A stretch of 64,000 nucleotides of DNA from Candidatus Gallimonas merdigallinarum (GTDB lineage: Bacteria; Bacillota; Clostridia; Christensenellales; Borkfalkiaceae), in assembly GCA_904373325.1 (NCBI GenBank), contig CAJFFP010000004.1, positions 1 to 64,000 on the forward strand. The letters are read 5' to 3'. Within the stretch, counting starts at the first letter, position 1, and each line of letters begins with the position of its first letter. Shown in pieces: positions 43,661-52,717 of the stretch. A program made the translations under genes and the position numbers. A model generated the notes under the pieces. That model ran no database searches and was not told where the DNA came from. It was given only the letters and a program-made list of their open reading frames with translations.

Positions 43661-45165
43661 TGGATCCTCTGTTTATCTATCCCGAGTACGAAGTCGTGCG
43701 CGACTACGACCGCTGCATCTCCTGCCGTGTCTGCGAACGGCAGTGCGCCAACGAGGTGCACCGTTTCGACGAGCGCGCGAACAGAATGCTTGCCGACAGC
43801 ACGAAGTGCGTCAACTGTCACCGCTGCGTGTGCGTCTGCCCGACGCACGCTCTGAAAATCGTGAAATCGGACGATACCTATAAGCGCAACGCCAACTGGG
43901 AGTGCGGCACGATCAACGAAGTGTATCGTCAGGCGGGCACGGGCGGCGTGCTGCTCTCCTCCATGGGCAACCCCAAGCCCTATCCTGTCTATTGGGATAA
44001 ACTGCTCGTCAACGCGTCGCAGGTCACCAACCCGTCCATCGATCCTCTCCGCGAACCGATGGAGACGAGAGTGTATCTCGGCAAAAAGACGGTGAAGATC
44101 GAGCGCGACGAAAAGGGGCGCATCAAAGACAATATGTCTCCTCAGCTCACGCTCTCCACGCCCATCATGTTTTCGGCGATGAGTTACGGCTCGATCTCCT
44201 ACAACGCGCACGAGAGCCTCGCGCGCGCCGCCGAGGAGCTGGGCATTTACTACAATACGGGCGAGGGCGGACTGCATCGCGATTTCTATCGGTACGGCAA
44301 AAACACCATCGTGCAGGTGGCGTCGGGGCGGTTCGGCGTGTTCCGCGGGTATCTGGAAAGCACCGCCGCCATCGAGATCAAGATGGGGCAGGGCGCAAAG
44401 CCGGGCATCGGCGGGCATCTGCCGGGCGCGAAGATCACGGACGAGGTCTCCGACACGCGCATGATCCCCAAGGGCGTGGACGCCATTTCTCCCGCGCCGC
44501 ACCACGATATTTATTCCATCGAAGATCTGCGTCAGCTCATCTTCTCCCTGAAAGAGGCGACGGCGTATAAAAAGCCCGTCATCGTCAAGATCGCGGCGGT
44601 GCATAACGTGGCGGCGATCGCCTCGGGCATTGCGCGCAGCGGGGCGGACATCATCGCCATCGACGGCTACCGCGGCGGCACGGGCGCGGCGCCCACCCGC
44701 ATCCGCGACAACGTGGGCATTCCCATCGAGCTTGCTCTGGCGTCGGTCGATCAGCGTCTGCGCGAGGAGGGCATCCGCGACAACGTCTCCATCGTCGTGG
44801 GCGGATCCGTCCGTTCGAGCGGCGACCTCGTCAAAGCCATCGCGCTGGGCGCGGACGCGTGCTATATCGGCACGGCTGCGCTGCTCGCGCTCGGGTGTCA
44901 CCTCTGCCGCACCTGCCACGAGGGCAAGTGCAATTGGGGGATCGCGACGCAGCGGCCCGAACTCGTCAAGCGGCTCAATCCCGACGTGGGCTATCGGCGG
45001 CTCGTCAACCTTGTCACCGCATGGACGCACGAACTGCAAGAGATGATGGGCGGCATGGGCATCAACTCCATCGAGGCGCTGCGCGGCAACCGTCTCATGC
45101 TCCGCGGGATCGGGCTGACGGAGAAGGAACTTTCCATTCTGGGCGTGCGCCATGCCGGCGAATAA
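43660..45165 (+). CDS. glutamate synthase, FMN/iron-sulfur catalytic subunit (split GltB, domain 2)
   Basis: This 501-aa subunit turns 2-oxoglutarate and ammonia into glutamate. Two N-terminal 4Fe-4S motifs (CISCRVCERQC at about 18 and CVNCHRCVCVCP at about 50) are fused to the FMN barrel. SAMSYGSISYNAHESLARAA, GTGGAAPTR-like DGYRGGTGAAPTR, and the 3Fe-4S CHLCRTCHEGKC follow near 409. The layout matches archaeal-type/clostridial glutamate synthases. Ferredoxin domains allow electrons to arrive from the next two gene products. Confidence 0.93.
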   Translation: MDPLFIYPEYEVVRDYDRCISCRVCERQCANEVHRFDERANRMLADSTKCVNCHRCVCVCPTHALKIVKSDDTYKRNANWECGTINEVYRQAGTGGVLLSSMGNPKPYPVYWDKLLVNASQVTNPSIDPLREPMETRVYLGKKTVKIERDEKGRIKDNMSPQLTLSTPIMFSAMSYGSISYNAHESLARAAEELGIYYNTGEGGLHRDFYRYGKNTIVQVASGRFGVFRGYLESTAAIEIKMGQGAKPGIGGHLPGAKITDEVSDTRMIPKGVDAISPAPHHDIYSIEDLRQLIFSLKEATAYKKPVIVKIAAVHNVAAIASGIARSGADIIAIDGYRGGTGAAPTRIRDNVGIPIELALASVDQRLREEGIRDNVSIVVGGSVRSSGDLVKAIALGADACYIGTAALLALGCHLCRTCHEGKCNWGIATQRPELVKRLNPDVGYRRLVNLVTAWTHELQEMMGGMGINSIEALRGNRLMLRGIGLTEKELSILGVRHAGE

Positions 45166-45174
45166 GGAGAGAGC

Positions 45175-45612
45175 ATGAAAGTCGTATATGTCAACGAAAA
45201 GTGGTGCCTCGGATGTCACCTTTGCGAATACGAGTGCGCGTTCGCCAACTCGGGCGAAACGGACATCGTGCGCGCGCTCAAAGACAGGGTCATTCATCCC
45301 CGTATCCGCGTGGAGGACGGCGACGGCGTGCATTTTGCAGTCAACTGCCGCCATTGTTCGGACGCGCTCTGCGTGAAGAGCTGCATCGCAGGCGCGCTCT
45401 CGCGCGACGAACACGGGACGGTCGTCATCGATAAGAACAAGTGCGTGGGCTGTTTCACCTGCGTCACGGTCTGCCCGTACGGGGCGATCATGCCCGGCGC
45501 GGACGGCACGGCGGCGCAGAAATGCACGCTCTGCACCGAGAACGCGATGGGCGAGCCGAACTGCGTCAGACACTGCATCAACAACGCGATCGTCTTTGAG
45601 GACAGGGGGTGA
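45175..45612 (+). CDS. 4Fe-4S ferredoxin electron-transfer subunit
   Basis: This 145-aa HycB/DmsB-like protein has several cluster motifs: CLGCHLCEYECA at about 12, CRHCSDALCVKSC at about 59, and CVGCFTCVTVCPYG at about 90, plus CTLCTE near 120. It fits an electron carrier between the flavin oxidoreductase and the FMN glutamate synthase subunit. It lies 9 bases after the catalytic gene, and the next gene starts 5 bases after its stop. Confidence 0.88.
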   Translation: MKVVYVNEKWCLGCHLCEYECAFANSGETDIVRALKDRVIHPRIRVEDGDGVHFAVNCRHCSDALCVKSCIAGALSRDEHGTVVIDKNKCVGCFTCVTVCPYGAIMPGADGTAAQKCTLCTENAMGEPNCVRHCINNAIVFEDRG

Positions 45613-45617
45613 GCGCC

Positions 45618-46847
45618 ATGCAATACGTCATCATCGGAAATTCCACCGCCGCGACGTTTGCCGTCGAGGGGATCCGCGCGCAGGATAAAAGGGGGAAGAT
45701 CGTCATTTTATCGGACGAGGCGCGTCCCGCCTACGGCAGACCGCTCATTTCCTACTACCTGTACGGCAGGATCGCCTTGGAAAATACCGCGTACCGCCCC
45801 GCCTCCTTTTATGCGGAGAACGCCGTCGAAGTGCGGCTGAACACCCGCGCCGCCGCGGTGGACGCGGAAAATAAGAGGGTCCTGCTTGCGGACGGCTCTT
45901 TCGTGCCGTACGATAAACTGCTTGTCGCCACGGGGTCCCGTCCCTTTATACCGCCCACGGCGGGATACGAGAGCGTGGAGCGCAGATTCACCTTCATGAC
46001 GATGGACGACGCGCTCGCACTCGAACGGGAGCTTTCGCCCGACAGGCGCGTGCTCGTGGTGGGCGCGGGACTGATCGGACTCAAATGCGTGGAGGGGATT
46101 CTGGACCGCGTCCGCTCGGTGACCGTCGTCGATATGGCGGACCGCATTCTTTCGAGCATTCTCGACGAAGAGGGGGCTGCGCTGGTACGCAGACAGCTCG
46201 AAGAGAAGGGCGTGCGGTTCGTGCTCGGCGACCGCGTCGCGGAATACGCCGGCAACACGGCGCGCCTTGCGGGCGGCGCGGAGATCGCGTTCGACGTGCT
46301 CGTGACGGCGGTGGGCGTGCGCCCAAACGTCGAGCTCGTCAAAGAGGCGGGCGGCGCAGTCTGCCGCGGCATCGTCGTGGACGACCGTCAGCGCACGAGC
46401 CTGCCCGACGTGTACGCCGCGGGCGACAACTGTGAGAGCGCCGATCTGTGTACGGGCGCGCGGCGCATTCTCGCCATCCTGCCCAACGCCGCGTTGCAGG
46501 GCGGGACCGCCGGCACGAACATGGCGGGAGGAGACGCCGTATTCGCGCAGGGCGCGGCGTTCAACGCCATCGGATTTTTCGGCTCGCATATCGCAACGGC
46601 GGGCGTATACGAGGGCGAGAGCTTTACGGAGCGCGGCGAAAACAGCTATAAAAAACTGTTTTGGAAGGACAACGCGCTCAAAGGGTTCATCATCATCGGA
46701 GATATCGACCGCGCGGGCATATACACGTCGCTCATCCGCGAGCAGACGCCGCTCGACACCGTCGATTTTGAACTGTTGAAGCGCCATCCCGCGCTCATGG
46801 CGTTCGCGGGGACGGCGCGCGCCGAGAAACTTGCAAGGAGGCAATAA
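45618..46847 (+). CDS. FAD-dependent NAD(P)H oxidoreductase subunit
   Basis: This 409-aa pyridine nucleotide-disulfide reductase family protein has an N-terminal FAD site (VIIGNSTAATFAVEGIRA), an NAD(P)H site VLVVGAGLIGLKCVEGIL near 145, and the second FAD motif LPDVYAAGDNCES near 265. It probably oxidises NAD(P)H and passes electrons through the ferredoxin subunit to glutamate synthase. ATG 45618 has AGGGGGTG 8 bases upstream. The longer GTG start at 45609 would bury that site. Confidence 0.88.
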   Translation: MQYVIIGNSTAATFAVEGIRAQDKRGKIVILSDEARPAYGRPLISYYLYGRIALENTAYRPASFYAENAVEVRLNTRAAAVDAENKRVLLADGSFVPYDKLLVATGSRPFIPPTAGYESVERRFTFMTMDDALALERELSPDRRVLVVGAGLIGLKCVEGILDRVRSVTVVDMADRILSSILDEEGAALVRRQLEEKGVRFVLGDRVAEYAGNTARLAGGAEIAFDVLVTAVGVRPNVELVKEAGGAVCRGIVVDDRQRTSLPDVYAAGDNCESADLCTGARRILAILPNAALQGGTAGTNMAGGDAVFAQGAAFNAIGFFGSHIATAGVYEGESFTERGENSYKKLFWKDNALKGFIIIGDIDRAGIYTSLIREQTPLDTVDFELLKRHPALMAFAGTARAEKLARRQ

Positions 46848-46848
46848 G

Positions 46849-47571
46849 ATGCACATTCAGGCAGGCGGGCTGGATTACCGCAATCTCAACGAGATCGTGC
46901 GCATCTCTTCCGACCGCGAGGTCGTCATCGAGGGGTGCATGGGGCAGCGATATATCGGCGCGGGGCTTTCGGGGCGGGAGATCCGCATTCACGGAACGCC
47001 CGGGAACGCGCTCGGCGCGTACCTCGACGGCTGCGACGTGTACGTGGACGGAAACGCGCAGGACGCCATCGGCGATACGATGAACGCGGGGCGCATCATT
47101 GTCAACGGGAACGCGGGCGACGCGGTGGGGTACGCCATGCGCGGCGGGAAAATTTTTATCCGCGGCGACGCGGGTTACCGCGTGGGCATTCACATGAAGG
47201 CGTACCGCGAACGGAAACCCGCCATTGTGGTCGGCGGGGTCGTCGGGTCCTTTCTCGGCGAATATCAGGCGGGCGGCGTGATCGTCGTGCTCGATTTAAA
47301 CCGCGATCCGCTCGGCATCGTCGGGAATTTCTGCGGTACGGGCATGCACGGCGGCGAGATGTATCTGCGCTGTTCCGAGATCCCCGCCGCGCTCCCCGCG
47401 CAGGTCAGGGCGGAGAAAGTCGGGTTTTTGCAAAGCGGCGAGGTCGCCGACCTTCTGCGCGAGTACTGCGCCGCGTTCGGGCTGGATCCCGTGCAGGTGC
47501 TCTCAGAGCCGTTCGTGCGCCTCACGCCCGATTCCGGCAATCCGTACCGGCAGTTGTATACGAATAACTAA
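46849..47571 (+). CDS. glutamate synthase GXGXG subunit (split GltB, domain 3)
   Basis: This 240-aa right-handed beta-helix domain forms the C-terminal third of normal GltB. GxGxxG repeats include IEGCMGQRYIGAGLSGREI, GNALGAYLDGCDVYVDGNA, GDTMNAGRIIVNGNAGDAVG and GVVGSFLGEYQAGGVIVVL. In GltB it helps to position the ammonia tunnel. Here it closes the operon as a separate protein. AAGGAGG overlaps the end of the oxidoreductase gene. Five bases after the stop begins an intergenic repeat copy. Confidence 0.9.
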   Translation: MHIQAGGLDYRNLNEIVRISSDREVVIEGCMGQRYIGAGLSGREIRIHGTPGNALGAYLDGCDVYVDGNAQDAIGDTMNAGRIIVNGNAGDAVGYAMRGGKIFIRGDAGYRVGIHMKAYRERKPAIVVGGVVGSFLGEYQAGGVIVVLDLNRDPLGIVGNFCGTGMHGGEMYLRCSEIPAALPAQVRAEKVGFLQSGEVADLLREYCAAFGLDPVQVLSEPFVRLTPDSGNPYRQLYTNN

Positions 47572-47575
47572 GCGG

Positions 47576-47710
47576 GTTCACGAATTTCTTTTTGAACTGA
47601 CAAAAAGAAATTCCGTGAGGGGTAGAGAAACCCAACGTTCGCCGTTGGCTCTGCGTTCGGTTTCTCTCGCCGCCGCTGTTTTCGCAACAGTATAGCACGC
47701 GGCGGCTCAC
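47576..47710 (+). repeat. intergenic hairpin repeat, copy 1
   Basis: It starts GTTCAC, then a perfect 12-bp stem GAATTTCTTTTT/AAAAAGAAATTC around loop GAACTGAC. A second stem is AGAGAAACC/GGTTTCTCT, and a third, GCCGCCGC/GCGGCGGC, encloses the constant CAACAGTATAGCA. It ends in TCAC, 4 bases after the gltB domain 3 stop plus spacer. Confidence 0.85.
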
Positions 47711-47892
47711 TTTTCCGCAAAAGCCGCGTGAGCGGCAAATAGGGGGCGCGGGCGCAGGGAAACCCTGCTTGCGCGAGTGATTTATAGCAAAAGGCATAAC
47801 AAGTGACGCTTTTCCACGTTATGAAAAGCTGTCCGCGCCATAAGCGGCAAATAAGCGGCAAAGCTGTTTTTGCGGCAGACGGCAAAAAAACG
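47711..47892. other. gene-free mosaic repeat sequence
   Basis: No gene is seen. Segments such as GCAAAAGGCATAACAAGTGA (47782-47801) and an inverted counterpart of 49427-49466 recur near pheT, so this is part of the same repeat landscape. Confidence 0.55.
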
Positions 47893-47921
47893 TTGACAAT
47901 TCGCTCGGAAACGCCTATAAT
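47893..47921 (+). promoter_or_regulatory. promoter of the pheS T-box leader
   Basis: TTGACA (47893-47898), a 17-base spacer and TATAAT (47916-47921), both perfect. Confidence 0.88.
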
Positions 47922-47927
47922 GAATTT

Positions 47928-48172
47928 ACAGGCAATCAAGCGGAAGAGACGTGCATTTTCCGTCTGCCCACAGAGAGAGGACGCCGCAGGCTGAAAGCGC
48001 CTCATGCAGACCGTGCACGGTATTCCCCCGCCAGCCGCTCCGCCGAACGGAACTTCAAGCGGAGCCGTATCCCGCGTTAAGGGGAAGGAGGCGCGCACTT
48101 GCGCGCGAAAATAGGTGGTACCGCGACAACGTTCGCCCTATGCGTTTTGCATAGGGTTTTATTTTTTTAAGG
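47928..48172 (+). promoter_or_regulatory. T-box leader for phenylalanyl-tRNA synthetase
   Basis: The T-box core AGGTGGTACCGCG is at 48113-48125. It is followed by a terminator stem CCCTATGCG/CGCATAGGG-type with U-run (48136-48172). Upstream is the long stem I region with AGAGAG and GCTGAAAG motifs. Uncharged tRNA-Phe would pair with the specifier and the T-box and prevent termination. I could not place the specifier triplet with certainty; TTC candidates occur at several sites. Confidence 0.88.
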
Positions 48173-48180
48173 AGCAGAGT

Positions 48181-49200
48181 ATGGACAAGCATTTGGAAGA
48201 GATCTTGCAGGAGGCGGTCGAGGCGATCGCGGCGGCGCCGGACAGCCGCGCGCTGTACGAAGCCAAGATGCGCTTTCTCGGGCGCATGGGGCGCGTCGCC
48301 GCGCTCTATAAAAAGCTCAAAGAGCTTCCGCCCGAAGAACGCCCCGCGTTCGGACAGCAGATCAACGATTTAAGGCGCATCATCGAGGAGCGCGCCGCCG
48401 AGCTGGACGCGAAACTGCGCGAAAACGAAATGGGCGCCCGTCTTGCGACCGAGCGGGTGGACGTCACCATGCCCGGGCGGCGGGCAAGGCAGGGCGCGCT
48501 GCACCCCGTCACCCGCGTGAGAAATCAGCTCATCGATATTTTCGCGGGCATGGGATTCGAGATCTTTGAAGGTCCCGAGATCGAGAACGACTACTACAAC
48601 TTCACGGCGCTCAACACGCCCGCCGATCACCCCGCCCGCGATATGCAGGATACCTTCTATGTGGCGGACGGAATCCTGCTCCGCACGCAGACGAGCGCGG
48701 GGCAGATACGGCTCATGGAAAAGAAGAAACCGCCCATCAAGATGCTCTCTCCCGGGCGCGTGTTCCGTTCGGACGACGACGCGACGCATTCGCCCATGTT
48801 CCACCAGATGGAGGGGCTTGTCGTCGATAAGCACGTCACGCTGTGCGACTTGCAGGGTATGCTCGACGAGTTCGCCCGCGTCATGTTCTCCGAATCGAGC
48901 AGAACGCGCCTGCGCCCGTCCTATTTCCCGTTCACGGAGCCTTCGGTGGAGGTGGACGTCTCCTGCCACGCCTGCGGCGGCAAGGGCTGTTCGCTGTGCA
49001 AGGGAACGGGCTGGATCGAGGTCCTCGGCGCGGGCATGGTCAACCGTCACGTGCTTGAAAACTGCGGCATCGACCCCGACGAATATTCGGGTTTTGCGTT
49101 CGGCATGGGCATCGAGCGCATCGCCATGCTCAAATACGGCATCAACAACATCAAACTGCTCACCGAAAACGACGTGCGCTTTTTGGAACAATTCAAATGA
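48181..49200 (+). CDS. pheS: phenylalanine-tRNA ligase alpha subunit
   Basis: This 339-aa catalytic subunit has an N-terminal coiled-coil (residues 1-90). Class II motifs follow: [39 protein letters not shown] (motif 2), and [18 protein letters not shown] (motif 3). An unusual zinc-ribbon-like [17 protein letters not shown] at about 264 is seen in many clostridial PheS. AAGGAG precedes the ATG, and a T-box lies upstream. A repeat copy begins at the base after the stop codon. The usual tight pheS-pheT junction is therefore broken by 453 bases. Confidence 0.95.
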   Translation: MDKHLEEILQEAVEAIAAAPDSRALYEAKMRFLGRMGRVAALYKKLKELPPEERPAFGQQINDLRRIIEERAAELDAKLRENEMGARLATERVDVTMPGRRARQGALHPVTRVRNQLIDIFAGMGFEIFEGPEIENDYYNFTALNTPADHPARDMQDTFYVADGILLRTQTSAGQIRLMEKKKPPIKMLSPGRVFRSDDDATHSPMFHQMEGLVVDKHVTLCDLQGMLDEFARVMFSESSRTRLRPSYFPFTEPSVEVDVSCHACGGKGCSLCKGTGWIEVLGAGMVNRHVLENCGIDPDEYSGFAFGMGIERIAMLKYGINNIKLLTENDVRFLEQFK

Positions 49201-49334
49201 GTTCACGAATTTCTTTTTGAACTGACAAAAAGAAATTCCGTGAGGGGAAGAGAAACCCAACGTTCGCCATTGGCTCTGCGTTCGGTTTCTCTCGCCGCCG
49301 CTGTATGGCAACAGTATAGCACGCGGCGGCTCAC
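49201..49334 (+). repeat. intergenic hairpin repeat, copy 2
   Basis: Nearly identical to copy 1. It begins GTTCAC directly after the pheS stop, with the same 12-bp stem and loop, and ends with the GCCGCCGC stem around CAACAGTATAGCA. It forms the left arm of an inverted pair with 49501-49638. Confidence 0.88.
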
Positions 49335-49500
49335 TCTTCCGCATAAGCCGCGTAAGCGGCAAATTGAGGCGCAAAAGGCATAACAAGTGACGCCTTTTGC
49401 AACGATTTTAGATTTCAGAAGCGAATAAATCACTCGCGCAAGCAGGGTTTCCCTGCGCCCGCGCCCCGCATTTGCGCATACCTGCGCTTACGGGGAAAGC
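49335..49500. other. spacer inside the repeat pair
   Basis: No gene. GCAAAAGGC and GCCTTTTGC near 49365-49400 can form a hairpin. The stretch at 49427-49466 is the inverse of part of 47711-47892. Confidence 0.55.
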
Positions 49501-49638
49501 GTGAAGGCGGCGATGCTATACTGTTGCTATTTATCGCCGCCGAGAGAAAACACATTGTCAGGCGCTTGCGCCGTGCAATGGGTTGTCTTTCAAAATCACG
49601 ACTTTTTTCCGCGTCAGTTCGCGGAAAAAAGTGTGAAC
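49501..49638 (-). repeat. intergenic hairpin repeat, copy 3 (inverted)
   Basis: Read on the minus strand it has the layout of copies 1 and 2. GTTCAC is followed by a 13-bp stem with arms 49601-49613 and 49620-49632 around AACTGA, then later GGCGGCG around AGCAACAGTATAGCA. The stem bases are completely different from copy 2 but still pair perfectly. It ends 3 bases before the pheT ribosome site. Confidence 0.85.
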
Positions 49639-49653
49639 AAGGAGGAGTTTATT

Positions 49654-52047
49654 ATGGTAGTACCTTTCAGCTGGTTAAAAGATTATGTGGATATCGACGT
49701 GTCCGCCGAGGAATTGCAGGCGAAGCTCTTCTCCTGCGGATTCGAGGTGGAGAACCTGACCTATCTCGGCAAAGACGTGACGGGCGTTTTTACGGGGCGC
49801 ATCACCAAGACGGAGAAACACCCCGACGCGGACAGGCTCACCGTCTGCACGGTGGACTGCGGCAGCCACGGCGTCAAGCAGATCTGCACGGCGGCGACCA
49901 ACGTCTTTGCGGGCGCGATCGTGCCTTGCGCGCTCGACGGCGCGACCGTCCTGCACGAGGGCGGCATTCAGAAGATCAAGACGGGCAAGCTCCGCGGCGT
50001 CGCGAGCGAGGGTATGTTCTGCTCGGGCGAAGAGCTGGGCATCAACAACGATTGGTACGACGGCGCGGAAACGTACGGCATTCTCATTCTCGATGAGAAT
50101 ACGCCCGTCGGAGAGGATATCCGCCCCGTCGTCGGGCTGGACGATTGGCTGTTCGACATCGCCGTCACCGCCAACCGCCCCGACTGCCAGAGCGTGTTCG
50201 GGATCGCGCGCGAAGTCGCCGCGATCCTCAAAAAGCCGCTCCGCGCGCCCGCGACCGACTATACCGCGGAAGCGACGGACGTCCGCATTCCCGTCACGGT
50301 GGAAGAGCCCGCGCTCTGCCCCCGCTATGTGGGGCATTACGTGGCGGACGTGAAGATCGGCGTTTCGCCCCGCTGGATGCGCCGCCGCCTTGCGCTGTGC
50401 GGACTGCGCTCCGTTTCCGACGTCGTGGACATCACCAACTTCGTCCTGCTCGAACTCGGGCAGCCCATGCACGCGTTCGACAGAAACTTCCTCGCGGGCG
50501 GAAAAATCGTCGTCCGCCGCGCGCGCGAAGGGGAGAAGATCGTCACGCTCGACGAAAAGGAATTTACGCTCACGCCCGAAAACCTCCTTATCTGCGACGG
50601 CGAGAAGGGCGTCGCCCTTGCGGGCATCATGGGCGGACGCAACAGCGAGATCAAGCCAGATACCTCGGCGGTGTTCTTCGAGGCGGCGAAGTTCGCGCGC
50701 GACAGCGTGCGCAAGACCTCGCGCACGCTCGGGCAGCGTTCCGATTCCTCCGCCCGCTTTGAAAAGGGCGTGGACGCGTACACCTGCGAATTTGCCATGA
50801 ACAGGGCGCTCCACCTCGTGCAGGAGCTGGGCTGCGGCAAGCCGACCGCGTACCGCGCCGACGTCAACGCCGAGAGCCTTACCCCCCGCACCGTGGAGAC
50901 GGACTACCGCCGCATCGACGAGCTGCTGGGAATCCAAGTCCCGCACGGCGAAATGCGCGCCATTCTGGAACGGCTCGGATTCGGCGTGACGGAAAAGGAG
51001 GGGGGCATGTCCGTGACGGTGCCGCTGTGGCGCGACGACGTCGAGGGCTATCCCGACCTTGCCGAAGAGATCATCCGTTCCTACGGCTACGAACATATCA
51101 AGCCGACCTTCCTTGCGGCGGCGACGGTCACGCGCGGCGGACTCAATCCCGCGCAGAAGGCGGAAGCGAAGTGCAAGAACGTCTTTGCGGGCGAAGGGTT
51201 CATGGAGGCGTGCAACTACTCCTTCTATTCGCCCAAGGATTTCGATCTGCTGCGCCTGCCCGCGGACGCACCCGAGCGCAGAGCCGTGAAGATCCTCAAT
51301 CCCATCGGCGAGGATCTCTCCGTCATGCGCACCATTCTCGCGCCGAGCATGATCGCGAACGTTGTGCGCAACGTGCGCCGCGGCAACGACGCGGGCAGGC
51401 TCTTCGAGCTTGCGAACGTCTATCTGCCCGAGGAACTGCCCCTGCGGGAGCTGCCCGCCGAGCGCAAACACCTCGTGCTCGCGCTGTGGGGCGAGGGGGA
51501 TTTCTTCGACGTCAAGGGCGCGGTCGAGGCGTTCGCCGAAGCGTTCGGGCTGCGGCTCGCGTTCGAGCGCGCGGAAAAGCCCTTCCTGCACCCCGGGGTC
51601 ACCGCCGCAGTGAAGATGGGCGAAAAGGAAGTGGGCTGGCTGGGCGAACTGCACCCCGCCATCGCCGCGGAGCTCGCGCTCGAAAAGAAGGTGTACCTCG
51701 CCGAGCTGGACTACGCGGCGATGGAGCGTAAGTTCGCCGCGGACATCACCTATAAACCCATACCGAAGTTCCCCGCCGTGGTGCGCGACCTCGCCGTCGT
51801 GGTGGACGAGGACGTGACGTGCGCCCAGCTCGCGGACTGCATTCTGCGCGCGTGCAAGGCGGCGAAGAAGGCGGAACTGTTCGACGTGTTCCGCGGACCC
51901 CGCCTCGGCGTTGGCAAAAAGAGCATGGCGATGCACATCACCTTCGTTCCCGAAGGGGATAAGCCGATCGCGCCCGAAAACGCCGACGCGTTCTTCAAAA
52001 AGATCCTCTCTGCGCTTGAAAAGAATTTCGGCGCGTCTCTGCGCTGA
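49654..52047 (+). CDS. pheT: phenylalanine-tRNA ligase beta subunit
   Basis: This 797-aa subunit is complete. It has an EMAP/OB tRNA-binding domain (about 40-155, VFTGRITKTEKHPDADRL), B3/B4 editing domains (210-400), B5 (about 405-475), a catalytic-like core, and the C-terminal ferredoxin-fold anticodon-binding domain (IPKFPAVVRDLAVVVDEDV at about 705 on). I chose ATG 49654 because AAGGAGG is 8 bases upstream and MVVPFSWLKDYV is the canonical start. The longer frame from 49501 only reads through repeat DNA. It is probably still transcribed from the pheS T-box. Confidence 0.95.
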   Translation: MVVPFSWLKDYVDIDVSAEELQAKLFSCGFEVENLTYLGKDVTGVFTGRITKTEKHPDADRLTVCTVDCGSHGVKQICTAATNVFAGAIVPCALDGATVLHEGGIQKIKTGKLRGVASEGMFCSGEELGINNDWYDGAETYGILILDENTPVGEDIRPVVGLDDWLFDIAVTANRPDCQSVFGIAREVAAILKKPLRAPATDYTAEATDVRIPVTVEEPALCPRYVGHYVADVKIGVSPRWMRRRLALCGLRSVSDVVDITNFVLLELGQPMHAFDRNFLAGGKIVVRRAREGEKIVTLDEKEFTLTPENLLICDGEKGVALAGIMGGRNSEIKPDTSAVFFEAAKFARDSVRKTSRTLGQRSDSSARFEKGVDAYTCEFAMNRALHLVQELGCGKPTAYRADVNAESLTPRTVETDYRRIDELLGIQVPHGEMRAILERLGFGVTEKEGGMSVTVPLWRDDVEGYPDLAEEIIRSYGYEHIKPTFLAAATVTRGGLNPAQKAEAKCKNVFAGEGFMEACNYSFYSPKDFDLLRLPADAPERRAVKILNPIGEDLSVMRTILAPSMIANVVRNVRRGNDAGRLFELANVYLPEELPLRELPAERKHLVLALWGEGDFFDVKGAVEAFAEAFGLRLAFERAEKPFLHPGVTAAVKMGEKEVGWLGELHPAIAAELALEKKVYLAELDYAAMERKFAADITYKPIPKFPAVVRDLAVVVDEDVTCAQLADCILRACKAAKKAELFDVFRGPRLGVGKKSMAMHITFVPEGDKPIAPENADAFFKKILSALEKNFGASLR

Positions 52048-52052
52048 TTTGT

Positions 52053-52086
52053 ACGCCCCGCTGCCTTCGCCGCGGGGCGTTTTTGC
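52053..52086 (+). terminator. terminator of pheST
   Basis: The stem ACGCCCCGC/GCGGGGCGT with a small internal loop is followed by TTTTTGC, 6 bases after the pheT stop. Confidence 0.88.
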
Positions 52087-52090
52087 AAAA

Positions 52091-52103
52091 ACAACCGTCG
52101 GTT
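52091..52103. promoter_or_regulatory. palindrome CAACCGTCGGTTG, possible operator
   Basis: A perfect palindrome in the gap upstream of the XRE gene. Two TCAACGC words follow at about 52110 and 52131. It may be an autoregulatory site. Confidence 0.35.
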
Positions 52104-52170
52104 GATAAAAAATCAACGCATGGTTTGCAAAATTCAACGCCCCGTCGCTGGAAATCGGGCGTAAATGGCG

Positions 52171-52195
52171 GTATACTGTAAGGGAAAAATACGAA
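52171..52195 (+). repeat. solo copy of the 57.3-kb element terminal repeat
   Basis: It matches 24 of 25 bases of the left end of the inverted-repeat element at 57333 (GTATACTGTAAGGGAA then ATACGAA). It sits just upstream of the XRE ribosome site, so its TATACT could act as the -10 box. Confidence 0.7.
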
Positions 52196-52225
52196 TACGG
52201 CGCAGGGCGCCGGAAGGAGAACGGT

Positions 52226-52717
52226 ATGAACACACTCGGTCAGCGCATTGCATATTATCGGAAGGCGGCGAATCTTACGCAGGCGGAACTCGCGGAGGCT
52301 TGCTCGGTCACGGCGCAGGCGGTCAGCAAATGGGAGAACGACCTCACCGCGCCCGACATTTCCCTTTTGCCCAAACTTGCGGAACTCTTTCATATCACCA
52401 CGGACGAACTTTTAGGGGCGCAGAAGCAGACGGTCGCCGCGGTCGATCCCGAGGCGGTGGATCCGAGCAAAATGCTCCTCCGCCTCCGCGTTCTGAGCGG
52501 CGACGGGGATAAGGTGAATATCAATCTGCCGCTCGCGCTCGCGGAACTGCTGCTCAGCGACGGAAATCTCAACCTGTTCAGTTCGGAGAAGGGCGGCGAC
52601 GCCATGAAAAATATCGATTTCAAACAGATCTTTGCGCTCGTGAAGCAGGGCGTCGTCGGCAAGCTCATGGAAGTGCAGAGTGCGGACGGCGACGTGGTGG
52701 AGATCTGGATCGAATGA
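52226..52717 (+). CDS. XRE regulator fused to a SHOCT-like / DUF4097-associated domain
   Basis: This 163-aa protein has an N-terminal Cro/CI helix-turn-helix (LTQAELAEACSVTAQAVSKWEN). A domain at about 85-163 follows the pattern LRLRVLSGDGDKVNINLPLALAELLL ... GKLMEVQSADGDVVEIWIE, split here by a helical stretch. This domain is common beside adhesin-like DUF4097 proteins and small membrane regulators. GGAG precedes the ATG. The next gene overlaps by 4 bases and encodes a lone version of the same domain, so the two may form a complex. Confidence 0.8.
   Translation: MNTLGQRIAYYRKAANLTQAELAEACSVTAQAVSKWENDLTAPDISLLPKLAELFHITTDELLGAQKQTVAAVDPEAVDPSKMLLRLRVLSGDGDKVNINLPLALAELLLSDGNLNLFSSEKGGDAMKNIDFKQIFALVKQGVVGKLMEVQSADGDVVEIWIE

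Noticed and set aside
49501..49653. 51-residue N-terminal extension of PheT
   Set aside because: It would translate an inverted copy of the intergenic repeat. The canonical start MVVPFSWL has its own AAGGAGG.
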